DNA of 64,000 nucleotides, taken from Stromatinia cepivora (taxonomy: Eukaryota > Ascomycota > Leotiomycetes > Helotiales > Sclerotiniaceae). Where the stretch lies: positions 434,001-498,000 of the forward strand of contig RCTD01000014.1 in NCBI GenBank assembly GCA_014898415.1, given 5' to 3'. Below are positions 22,077 through 34,397 of the stretch, piece by piece; the first letter of the stretch is position 1, and every line of letters begins with the position of its first letter. The notes under the pieces were generated by a model. The model was not told the DNA's origin. It did no database searches and worked only from the letters and a program-made list of their open reading frames with translations. Both the position numbers and the translations under genes were made by a program.

Positions 22077-25000
22077 ATGTCCTTCCATATCATGAATAAT
22101 TCAATTATTTGTCTTCCAAATGCGGATGGTCGCTTTGGTCCTCAGATCGATCCATGCCAAAGGCAATTCGACTTTACGCTACTCTTCGAGCAGAGCATTC
22201 TCACCGTCGGTCCATCTACACTATTCATGCTACTCATTTCCGTACGAATACCTCAGCTATATCGTAAGAATAGAAAAACACTACCAAATTTCCTTTGGTG
22301 TCTCAAATTGGTGATTATTTGTTTCTCCATCATCATGCATCGGCGCTAACAACGACAGATGGTAATATCGGTATTTTTGTGTCTTCAAATTGCCACTTTA
22401 ACGTTATGGATAGTTTCCAAAGGCCAACAAACAATCGTGTCTGTGCCAGCAGCCGCGTTGTCAGTAGCCGCCACCATTGGCCTCGCAGCATTGTCGAACC
22501 TGGAGAGCAACCGATCTACACGCCCTTCGTTTGTGATTTGCACCTACCTCGTTGTATCTACGCTTTTAGATATAGCTCAAACAAGGACACTCTGGTTGCA
22601 ACATGGAAGCACGGCATTGTCGACATTATCCACATGCAGTGTGCTTGTCAAGGTAATCCTACTGTAGCTCGAAGCGTCTGAGAAGAGGTCTTATCTGAAA
22701 GAGCCCTACGATAAGTACCCTCCCGAAGCCTTAGCAGGAGTCATAAACACAAGTTTCTTCTGGTGGTTAAATACACTTATCCAGAAGGGTCACAGAAATA
22801 TACTCAGTCTTGGTGATCTATTTGACACCGATAAGACGTTGTCATCTTCTTCTCTGGAGGCAAAGATACAAACAGCATGGCGAAGTCAATCCCCGAACGG
22901 AAAATACTCTCTACTCTTCGCCATACTCACATGTTTTAAAGTTCCTCTGCTCACACTTATCTTTCCACGTATTTGCCTGATCGGGTTTAAGTTTTCTCAA
23001 CCCTTGCTAATAAATCGAGCCATCTCGTTGATTGACGCTCCCGAGACATCAGTAAACAAAGATATTGGCTACGCATTGATCGCTGCAACAGCTTTTATAT
23101 ACCTTGGTCTGGCAGTTAGCACCGCCCAATATCAACGCCAGATATTCCGAGTCATCACCATGATTAGGGGAGGACTGGTTTGCATCATTTACAATGTAAC
23201 GCTGACACTTGATGCAAATTCTACGGGTGATTCTGCTGCAGTCACGCTGATGAGTACAGACATAGAACGCATTGGCACCGGATTCAGTACCGTTGATAGT
23301 TTATGGGCTGGACCCATTGAAGCTGGAATCGCGATATATCTATTGCAGCGGGAATTAGGGCTAGCTTGTATTGCGCCCGTCATTGTCTCACTCGGTGAGT
23401 CTACCTTGGAAACCCTAGCGTCACTATTTACTAATAACTGTAGCATGCACTATCGGGGCATTTTCAATTATGAAATGGGCGAAGCATACGCAGAAGGAAT
23501 GGGTAGAAGCAGTCCAAAAATGTGTTGCAGTTACATCTTCGGCACTTAAGTCAATAAGGGGTATCAAAATGCAGGGGCTTACAGCACGGTTGACAGAAGA
23601 CTTGCAGGAACTTCGGGTTCAGGAACTTGAGTATGCAAAGCCGTTCCGCAGAAATATCATTGTCATAGCAGTAACATCCAACATCACCACCCTCTGCGGA
23701 CCAGCCATAACGTTCATTGTTTATATTCTCATTCAGAGGACTAAGGATTCAGCAACTCTAGACATCGGCCAGGCCTTTACCAGTCTGTCTTTGATTTCTT
23801 TATTAAGTACACCTGTTTCAGAAATGGTTCAAACTATTCCTACGTAAGTCTTCTTTGTTGGTGTTCGGGACTGCCACTGACTTGAAAGAAGATTTGCTGC
23901 TGTGATGGGATGTATGGAATGAATCCAGATGTATATCAGGACAGAAGACCGCAGCCACCCTAGATTTACCAACCCAGATTCTGAACTCAATTTGATAACT
24001 GAGAAGTCTCGAGACAATGTCAACATTTCTTCCCACAAGGTTGAGTTGCAAACAACAGATGTAATGCCCGCCATTTCGGTTCATGCTCGGAACCAAAGTA
24101 TCGTCACAATCAAGGATGCATCTTTCTTCTTTTCACATGGAGGTACACAGATTCTCAAAGACATCAACCTTGAAATTCCTCGTGGTACCTTGACGATGGT
24201 TATAGGTGCTATAGGAAGTGGAAAGTCATGTCTCTTGAAGGTAATGCTTGGAGAGTTAACCAGCGGCAAAGGGTTTGTATTTGCAAATAATTCGAGCATT
24301 GCCTTTTGTTCTCAGACACCATGGTTGCCTAATAGCAACTTACGCGAACTCGTGCTTGGGGATTCGAGTTATGATGAGACTTGGTACAACGCGGTTATCA
24401 ACGCTTGTATGCTTCATCATGATATTGCGAGCTTTCCTGATAGTGATAGAACAATGATTGGCAGTGATGGAGCTGCTCTCAGTGGTGGACAGAAACAGAG
24501 AGTAGTGAGTCCATCTACTATTTGCTGAAAAATGTTTGACCTACTTCCCAGATGAAAGCTGACGGTGGTTAGGCCTTGGCACGTGCTCTGTATTCTAGAA
24601 GGGACTTGCTTTTGATCGATGATGTATTCAGTGGGCTAGATTACAAGACGAACCAGGCTGTATTTCGAAATGTTTTTGGTAGAGAAGGTCTTTGCAGACT
24701 GCATAACATGACTGTAGTTCTTGCTACGCACGCCGGTAAGGATATGTCCATGATTACATGCCACTCAAAAACACTTGAGCAAGACGGCAAGAGAATCAAG
24801 CTGACGATATTTAGTTGAACATCTGCAATCTGCTGACAGTATCGTTATCCTCTCTAACAGTGGTACCATCCTAGAGCAGGGAAAATTTCAAGAGCTACGA
24901 GAAAACGAAAATAGCTATATCAAAGACTTAATTTTTCATGAGCGTTCAGACGAGGATTCATATGAAGAGACAAATGAGGCTCCTGCTGTGACCAAGACAC

Positions 25001-26951
25001 AGACTAAACCAGAGCCGCTCAAAACCAACGACATCAATCGTCAAGATGGCGACGCCAGTGTTTACTTTTATTTTGTCAAGTCCGTAGGCTGGATCCATTT
25101 TTTCCTCTTTGTCGGCACGGTAGTTTTGTACACTTTTTCTAGCCAGTTCCAAGCTGTTCTGCTGGAGTTGTGGTCCAAATCAGAGACTGGCAATTCGGGC
25201 GTCTATACTAATATGTACATGGGTCTTTACGCAATGCTATCGGTGTTGGCATTGTGTGGAATTGGTGGATTGCTGTGCGTTACGCTGCTCTTTGCTGGCC
25301 CATATGCCTCTATCAATCTCCACCGCACGCTCTTACATACCGTAATGAGTGCGCCGTATTCGTGGTTTACAACAACTGACAGCGGAGGAACGCTGAATAG
25401 GTAGGTAAGTTGACTATCTGAGGCTGATTTATCTGCTGACCCTCTTCAGATTCAGTCAAGATATGAGTTTGATCGATATGGAGCTATTGATTGGCATAGT
25501 CGACACGTTTGCAGGCTCATTCACGGCAATTGCTCAAGCAATACTTATTGCTATTGGTGCCAAGTATGTAGGAGTTATCCTTCCATTAATCACCGGAATC
25601 CTGTACATTCTACAGAAAGTATACTTGAAGACATCGAGACAACTTCGGTTGCTAGATCTCGAATCTAGATCGCCACTCTACTCGCACTTCGCCGAGACAC
25701 TGAGTGGGCTTACGACAATTCGCGCATTTGGTTGGCAAGCTCAATCAGCCGAGAAGAATCGGGAGCTTCTGGATATCTCCCAAAAACCTTACTACTTTCT
25801 CTATTGTATACAAAGATGGCTCAATCTTGTATTGGATCTCATCATCGCTGGCATTGCTGTGATTATTATAACACTTGCAACACAGATGCGTGGGACCACT
25901 AGTGCAGGTACTCTCGGTATTGCTCTTGTCAATATTCTACAGTTCAATTCTACATTGAGTTTTCTTATCAGAAAGTGGACTCAGCTAGAAACTTATATTG
26001 GTGCTGTAGCCAGGGTGAAGAGTTTTGAAGCAAATACTGGGTCGGAAAACGGACCCTTGGAGGTTAACCTACCACCACCTGAATGGCCCGTCGAGGCTAA
26101 AGTCGAATTCAGAGATGTCACTGCGACATATGGGTAAGGGCTTAATCTGAAAAGTTTCACCACATTTGCTAACTATATCGAAAGTATTGACGGACCTGCT
26201 GTGTGTAATGTCTCATTTTCCATCGAGGGTGGCACGAAAATGGGTATCGTTGGCAGGACTGGGTCGTAAGTCTAGTCCAAACCCTTACTCGACGACTAAG
26301 AAGCTAATATATCTCCTCATAGTGGAAAATCCTCCCTCATGTTGGCACTCTTCCGAATGCTTGATCTCAAAACAGGAGACATACTCATTGATAGCATATC
26401 CATTTCTACTCTCGACCGCCAATCCGTACGCTGTTCCTTCATCACTATTCCCCAAGAACCTTACTTCCTGTCTGGTACCGTCGGCTTTAATGCCGATCCA
26501 TTCCACTCCTTAGACAGCAGAGCAATCCAGATTGCACTCTCTCGTGTCGGACTCTGGGACATAATACGCGACAATGGAGGTCTAGAAGCACCCATGACCG
26601 CAGCACCTCTTAGTCAAGGCCAACAACAACTTTTCTGCATCGCAAGAGCAATCATAAGGAAAATGGCGCTGGGAAATAAGGATCATGGAATTTTGGTGCT
26701 GGATGAGGTGACGAGATGTTGATTCTGGTACCGAAGAGATCATGTTGAAGATTTTAGAAGAGGAGTTTAAGGGCTGGACGGTGCTGGCTGTGGCTCATCG
26801 GTTGGGAACGATTAGAGGCTATGATAGGGTTTTGGTGCTTGATAAGGGGTGTGTTGTGGAGGATGGGGCACCGGGTGAACTGATTCGGATGGAGGGGGGT
26901 TTGTTTAAGGAATTGTGGGAGAATGGGTTTGGGAAAGTGGATGGTGTGTAG
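22077..26951 (+). pseudogene. ABC transporter, subfamily C (MRP type), with three lesions
   Basis: Full-length ABCC-type exporter layout. Exons: 22077–22310, 22359–23394, 23444–23843, 23889–24504, 24573–24735, 24815–25400, 25450–26133, 26185–26265 and 26323–26951. The N-terminal hydrophobic domain (FDFTLLFEQSILTVGPS) is followed by TMD1, NBD1 with Walker A GAIGSGKS, signature LSGGQKQRV and Walker B LLLIDDVFSGLD, then TMD2 and NBD2 with Walker A GRTGSGKS, LSQGQQQL and GILVLDEVT. Three defects interrupt this. TAG at 22665–22667 lies before a conserved LEASEKR segment. TGA at 23920–23922 stands where a CGA Arg would fit. A two-base loss around 26714–26717, just after Walker B of NBD2, makes a stop at 26720–26722. 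All nine exon phases agree otherwise. The family exports drugs or metabolites; this copy should not make a working protein. Confidence 0.85.
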
Positions 26952-29900
26952 TTTGTTGAGTAGAATTATGTTTTTTCATCTGCCTCTTTTTGTTCCGCTT
27001 GTTCGTAATAGATAATTCTAAGATTGTCAATTAATTTTATCTTATTGTATATCTTCGAATGTATAGCAAATCAATTGAAGCAAAAGAACTAGTGATCGAA
27101 TAATACTCGAATTTGTAATCCACATCATCTGAACGGTTATCGAATTTAACTATTAGGGCTCCCCAAGACAAGAGCGTGACATTCCAACGTTTCCACAATG
27201 AAATGGATGGATGACAATTGATTATATACAACAACTCTACTTTATTCTGGGGTGATTGATATGATTGATATTCGGATTTTTCGAATTCAATTCAATTCAA
27301 GATGTAGATGTATGGATATGAAGAATTTATGGTTTTATACAAGAGAAAGTTAGTGTATGCTATAGGTAGGTACTGCGACTTCTTTGCTCAGACTCGTATT
27401 ATAAACTTTGAGGTTAAAGACGGCGGTATGGAGTACTGCATAGTTTCATAGGTACTGATCGAGTGAGTATTAATACAAGACTCATCGATTTATGATCGGT
27501 TAAACTTACTTACTTACTCTTCTCAAGTACTATTCTTTGTCCGGGAATTTTCCGCGTTCTTTCGACTCTTCGAGTCATTTCCCTCCTTTTTCTCTAGGGG
27601 GCTGAGTCGAGTTTGTTGTTTGTAGGTTTGTGACTTGTTTCTTCAAAGAATTTGTTGGACGGTGTCTCCGGTGTATATTTATATATATAAATAGGGATAG
27701 ATGGAGATAGAGATAGAGATAGAGATAGAAATTTCATTGTACCTTCAATATCGCATCAATAACTTTCAAGTATTCAATTCTAATCTTTCATGCAAATATC
27801 AAAGTGTCATTCAATAAGCTCTTATAATTACGAGTTCAGGTTCTCCAATAATCAAAGGGCCCTAGGAGTAGGCGGAGAAAATATATTCCGTAGTATAGTA
27901 TGTGCGGAGTACTATTGGCAGTAATCAAACGATTCAAATCTCATTTCACGAACAAACAAGGCCCCGGACAAAGCGGGACTATCAGACGCTTGACCCTGAA
28001 TCCAAAACTCGTAATCGCAGACTCGCAGGGCTAATTCCTGACCCCTCGAAGCTTCTTTTTGTTCTAGAACTTTTGGATATATATTGGTTGAACTTGGTAC
28101 GTGCTAAAGGTTGGATGTTGGGATCCGGGAATTAAGATTCAATACTCCGTACTTTGTATGGACTTCGTATATGGATTGGGATTATGAGATAAATAAAATA
28201 AATTGATGGCCACGTAAGGAAGGACAGGATTATTAATGATGATGGAGTATTGAGGATATATTTCTGTAAGTTGAGTTTCGCTGCTATTTGCTACGCCGCT
28301 ATTCTATGCTATTCCTGGTGTACTTACTGGTGTACGCAGCAACGGTAATTGGGATATGTACTAGAAAAGAAGTTGAGGATCGGTGAAGAAAGATTGATTG
28401 ATTGATGGTAAGGCCCCGATGATACCGGTGGACACAAATGATGTAGCGAGTCCGAGTACCAACGAATGTCTCAGCAGATTCAGAAACTAGGTATATACGG
28501 AGTAGGTAATCGAAAGCAAACAAGAAGTTAATTCTTAATTCTGCATGATATTCCAAACCTAATAATTTTCACATCATATCATACATATATTACTCCTCCA
28601 TTGAAAAATCGCCACGACTCTTCACTTTATCTTAATCATGATATGATATGATATGATGAATCAATCAATCGGTCTTCTGCAGTAATGCAATGCAGAAAAG
28701 TTACGCACAGCATTTGAAGATCTGGATATGAATCTATGATAGTGGGACAGACAGGTTGGTTGGTTATCTTGAAATTGTAATCAGTGATCCCTATGAAAAT
28801 GAATGGGTGTATCGAAAATCCCCGAGCAATCAGATCAATGCTTTTCTTGACTTTCCGTTTCCCCTTTTCTGCCAAGGTTTACGATTAGATGTGTTGGAAC
28901 CTTACTTTTTCATTAATTCGATATAGGTAGTAGTTATACAGAATATAGAAGTTATACCATAATACAAAACTTTGAGGCATTTTCACCTATACAAAATCCG
29001 AATTCGATGAATTGAATTTCCGCCCCCTAACTTCTGACTTTGTTTCCGGATACGCATCGCAACTCTAAACCCCGATGATGGAGTGATTGATGTGCTCGGC
29101 TACAGATGTCTTGTTCCTGACTATGGTGAGGAGATCTAATGCAGGTACAGTGCAAGATTCCAAGCTCATATCCCTGCCAAGAGAAATTGGAAATCCAATG
29201 AGAATTAATTGACCTTGCTTTAGTTACGAAGAAAGACAAGGTGAGGGTTGATTGGAGGGTTTTTAGACTTCATGTGATTTAAGGATCTTGGAATCTTGGA
29301 ATCTTGGAAAACATCTCGAATTCTGAAGTATGAGATTTCAATGTAATATCTTTGTTAGGTGCGGATATGTTATGCATTGCAATTTAAGTTTTGAACAACT
29401 GCACTCCTTCGGAGCTATAGCTTGCCAGCTGCATCCACGGGAAATTTTACTTTTTTACAAACGTCTGCCCTCATCCAGCATCCATGCCAACCCCAGAATC
29501 CAACAAGCACCAACCAAACTTCAGGGAGTGAATTCATGCGAGTCCCTGTTCAAAATCTGCTCAATTGTTTCATCCATCAAAATTTGAGATGAACTGTCGT
29601 GTCATACTATGCTCGAGAGTCTGGATGGTTTTTCTGGTTATGATATGATATGACATCACGATTGCTGTTTTGTGTCTTGCACATATTCTTATCGATGTAC
29701 ATTTCCGAGGGACGGGAGAGAATAAATGAATTGATGAGTAGATAGATATCGTGTTTGAATGTTAGCCTACCATTTTTTTGTTTGCGTAGTGTTGAATACC
29801 GCATATAAAATGAGGTTTTTATGATTCGGGAGTTTAGAGTAGGTTAGGTAGGTAAATGACAGCAATCGGCGACTTGGTCGATTGGATGCTTCGTCTCACT

Positions 29901-32238
29901 GATAAGTACCTAGGTGGATGCTAGATAGACGTATTAAAATGATAATCTATCAATCCATCTGTAGAAATACACCAACACGACTTTAAGGTTCACAAATATA
30001 CCTACTATATAGGTAGATAGGTATTAACCTCTAACCCAACCTAATCATTTTAATCCTTCAGGAATAGGCCTTGAAAATATACTCAAACCAGTCATTCATT
30101 CCATCGAGGCTTTTTCTCTCCAGTCTCACAAATCTCCAAATCCATTCAGCTTCCTATTTCCTTTCCTCACCTTAGCGTTTCGAGAGTCGAGAACCCCTTC
30201 CTTACTGTGCATACGTGACTTCATCCCATCCCAAGTCTTGGAAACCTTAAACCCCATATGCATGTATTGAATTCTTCATGAAAAAGAATAATTGAAACAA
30301 TTGAATTGTTGCTGTGATCAAATCGATAGTATGAGAACGTGAGGCTTTCATGTATGCTTAGAGAATAGTAGTACAAGACTGTTTCAATTGAAAAAAGGAA
30401 ACATGTCATGACCCTCGTGTCGTCTCATCGTACAAGAATGCAAAACTCCCCGCATTGTACCTGAGCACCAAATTGTTTCGAAAAAAAAAGATAGGAAGAG
30501 GAAATTATATGGATGGTTGGATCTACTGAATAATCATTCTATCTACCTATTATACCGACGGATTATTCACCAACGAGCACTCACACCACCACTCTCCGAC
30601 AAATCCAATTTCGATCCCAAATTCAAATCCCAAAGCCTAGGTAACCAATCTTGAGAACTCTTATACTTCTTGACTTTTACATCTTTATATCAAATTACCT
30701 ATACAAACCTCATCACTACAAAAACCACAACTACCGATCTAGATATATCTACCTATCTACGAAGTAAAAGCTAACACGGTACCTATTCATTCAAAGCTCA
30801 AAGCTCAATCCCACCTAAAAGTACGTACCGTGCCTAGTGACTAGTCCCGGCTGTCCGAGATGAACCCAATAAGGCGTTGTTTAATATACATGTTTCATAA
30901 TAAGTAGCATAACAGCGGGTACCTTACAAGAGCAGCGCATCTAGCCCTGTACAGACTATAGGTACTCCAGTAAGATTCGTTTGCTAACCTCCTTCTCATC
31001 AGATCGACCTATCGGAAGAATTTGGTACCTACCTAATAAAAGTTCTCCTCTGTACCCCTTCTCAAAAAAGTCTAACAAACTGCCAATCTTCAGAATTTGG
31101 CTTAATCTTTAATCGTTTTTATACACACATATCTAAATACATACTCCATACAGAAAACAAACGGAATTCCGGTGAAAGATCTTCCTTTCTCTCTTTCTCT
31201 CTTTAATTGAGATCTTTCACTGCCATCTATTCTAGCTTTCCAGCCAAAGAAATAGAAATAATAGATTTTCTTGGTAAGTAACATTAATCCAGATAAAGTC
31301 AAGATTATACAAATTTACAAATATTACTCTTTCTTTGATCAATCTATCTATCTATCTATAATTCCATGCGCTATTTTCCGGGCTATCCCGTACACCATCA
31401 AGTGACAAGCGATTTCTTTGATGGGGAAGAGAGATGTTCTTGTTGTGAATAATATGTTTGTGTATTTATTTGTTTGTTATGTTTTCTATTCTGAGAAATA
31501 AAGAAGTGATTTAATATGATTGTTTCTTTAGGTAGTTGTTCTATTATCGTTCTCTTTGGTAGACAGGTCCCTTTTTGGTACCTGAATGATATAACGAGAT
31601 TCGAGAAAGATTAAAAGGAATCTTTTGCCGATGTATTATCAAATCATCAATAACTTCAAAGAAATTCCTCGTCATCACGCAAATTACCCCTGGATTATTT
31701 AATTCGATCCATCTCCCTCGAATTTATCATAAAAAAATCATTCGTCAGAATATTTACATTCATTACTATATTACATTCATTTTACATTCATTACTTTTTT
31801 TAACATTACTATCCTTGTTAAACATCATCACCCAATCCTTCTACTTTCCACAAGATACCCTGGACCAAACACACTTTCAAAGATTATCCACTAAATCTTA
31901 TTAGCCCCGCTCCACAGCAACCAACCCCAGTCTTACCCATCCATCAAACTTAACATCTTTTGAAATAAAACCATCTTCTTTTCCACCCATCTGGATCTTT
32001 CCCTTTTTACCCGCCACCCATTTACATTCCTTACAACCAGTCTTTCGAGGCACTTACACTCTTTCAAAAGGCTTGAAATTCTTCGAAAGAATCTTCCTTC
32101 ACGAGTACAGCAGTGCTGCCCATCTTTCAACGCCCAATTTCTTAACGAAACGCGGTCCAAGTACCCTCACTTTCTCGAAGAAAGCAAAGAAATCCCAACA
32201 AGGAAATACAATCCACATTACGATCAACATCAATCAAA
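26952..32238. other. 5.3 kb gene-poor AT-rich region
   Basis: No open frame here has a recognisable domain or a workable exon model. It contains short microsatellites (GAGATA near 27691–27730, ATGAT near 28635–28658) and many CTATCTACCTA-like runs. The last part must hold the promoter and leader of the CAP protein. Possible noncoding transcripts or small secreted proteins cannot be judged from sequence alone. Confidence 0.5.
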
Positions 32239-33279
32239 ATGCGTTCCTCAATCGCCATCGCTTCTCTCTGCGCTGCATTTGCAGTCGCTTCCCCAATCGT
32301 CAAGAAGGGTATTGAAATCGCCGCCCCCGCTGATGAAGTCATCCAGACACATGTTGAAGTCGTCACAAACGTCGTCATGGTCACCGTTACTGGAGAGCCC
32401 GTCATTGTCACTGCTGGAGCCGAACCTACCCCAGCACCCGTGATCGTGACTGTCACTGCCCCAGAACCCGTTATTGTGACTGCCCCTGCTCCAGTTTGGT
32501 CTTTTCCCAACAGATACTCCCAATCTCAAGCCCCTCCTCCTCCTCCGGCACCAACCCCAATTGACGAAGCCGTTGTTATTGTCACTGAAACCCAAGCTGC
32601 TCCCACCCAAGCCGCACCAACCACTACTTCTATTCCTCCTGCTCCCCCAGCTACTACTGAGGCTGCCGCTGCGACGGTTGTCGAATCCTCTGCAAGCCCC
32701 GTCGCTCCTGTTGTAGAGAGCACACCGGTTCCCTCTGCCACCGATGCTCTTAGCCCATCTGCCGTGGTTGCACACAACGATGCCCGCGCTAGCCATCAAG
32801 CTAACGCCATGTCCTGGAATCAAACTCTTGCTGACTATGCCGCCCAAGAGGGTAGCTGCTCCACATTCGCACATGACTTGTAGGTTTTCTTCATATCTCT
32901 TCTATACCAAAATGCAATGCTAACATAAAATAGGACCGCCGGTGGTGGTGGATACGGACAAAACATTGCTGTCGCCGGAAACTCCAACTCTGGTGCTTAT
33001 ACCACCGAAGGTGCTCTCGCCGATGCCATCAAGGAGTGGTACGCTGAGGAATCCCTCTACGGCTCTTTGTACGGTGTCGCCAACCCATCTCAGGCAGTTG
33101 GTGACTTCTTGCATTTCACCCAAATTGTTTGGCAAGGATCCCACCAAGTCGGATGTGCCGTCAAGACTTGCGGAACCGACAACACCATCTACCCAGGCAT
33201 GTACGTCTGGTACAGCGTCTGCAACTACTACCCAGCTGGAAATGTCATTGGTGAATTCGACACCAATGTCCTCAAGTAA
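32239..33279 (+). CDS. secreted CAP/PR-1-like protein (Pry type)
   Basis: Exons 32239–32879 and 32934–33279, 328 aa. A signal peptide (MRSSIAIASLCAAFAVASP) is followed by a low-complexity linker of about 150 residues rich in Val, Thr, Ala and Pro. The CAP domain runs from about residue 175 to the end. Key CAP features are visible: VVAHNDARASHQ with the first His, IKEWYAEE with the Glu, the CAP1 motif HFTQIVWQGSHQVGCAV and the CAP2 motif YVWYSVCNYYP, with cysteines for disulfides. Yeast Pry proteins bind sterols and fatty acids outside the cell, and plant-pathogen homologues are secreted during infection; the function here is inferred from the family. A similar leader-linker-CAP layout is common in Leotiomycetes. 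Confidence 0.93.
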
Positions 33280-34397
33280 ATGATATCATGCCCGTATGCA
33301 CATAAAGGAGTTATTGGCGTTTAAGCTCTGGAGCTTAACTTACCTTTCATGTATGAACTTCTATTGAGAGGAGGTTTTGTTTCTGAGCGCTGGGCCGCGA
33401 CTCATACCTTCGATACGCAGCTGATGACATAAAAAAATGGATAGATTTGGATGGATATTGCGTCTTCCCAGGGGCTTGACGACATTCTTGAACTTATGCG
33501 TTGCGCCTTTTAGATACACCTCGATTAGCTTGGGTTCCTAACTGCTTTTGTTATTTCGCACGTATTGGCATTCTGCCCATTATTCAGTTCTTGTACATAT
33601 TTGAACATATAGGGTCCTTGAGATGCCTTTTTTCCAAAACTTCTCCAGTTCTTGATTGCATTGTGATTGTAGTTTTAATTGTGAATAATTGTCCCTTTGA
33701 GTCTACTGAAGTGTGAGATTCGTCATTTTCTTTGACAAAAGATAGAAGAGATAAGATCTTATTACGTATATAGTATTGCTAGGATGATTCGTTCCGTTGA
33801 GTTCCAGGCCATTTATCGATTTAGTTCAAAGTGATCTACAATGATGTTGACGATATACCGGTATGCATGTTTGAAGTGAGATGTGATTGAGATTTGTGTG
33901 GGAATGAAGAAAGCTTGGCAAAATTGAGAGTCAGTATCACTTCTTCGGCAGCTATGATAAAATGGTCCGTGCCTAATCTGAGTGATGGAATTATCGGTGA
34001 TATGGCGATAAGGCGATACGCCTAGAAATGTCTCGAACTTTTGTCTCTATTTACACAATACATGAAGTTCATCTTTTTTGAAATCAGGGGCTGCGTGTTT
34101 TTTTAATATCCTATTTGATTTCAGGCATAGCTTATATCCTTGAAGTGTGAAAGATTTATGATAATACATTACACTTATTCGACCCGTACTCGTCCTTCAG
34201 TAACGAAACTATTAGGTATTATTAAGTGCGGGATACGAGGCAACCATTAAGTAACTTTAAGAATCAACTCGATCACACAACTCAACTCCACATCTCTCCC
34301 ACGAGAATTTCACCTTACCATTGGGGATACAGATCACGACCCAATTCAAGACCATCAGAATTTTGATTCAAAAACATATACTTGACTTCAGACCACG
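33280..34397. other. intergenic, no gene seen
   Basis: 1.1 kb spacer between the CAP gene and the DUF255 gene; only short open frames. Confidence 0.45.

Noticed and set aside
22665..22667. In-frame TAG in the ABC gene explained by an intron
   Set aside because: The only local GT–AG pair would make a 15-nt intron, far too short for this genome.
27902..28135. 77-codon open frame in the gene-poor region
   Set aside because: No domain and no sign of splicing or conservation; expected by chance in AT-rich DNA.
32248..32874. 208-codon minus-strand open frame
   Set aside because: Antisense shadow of the Val/Pro-rich linker of the CAP protein; Ser/Gly/Arg-rich composition with no domain.
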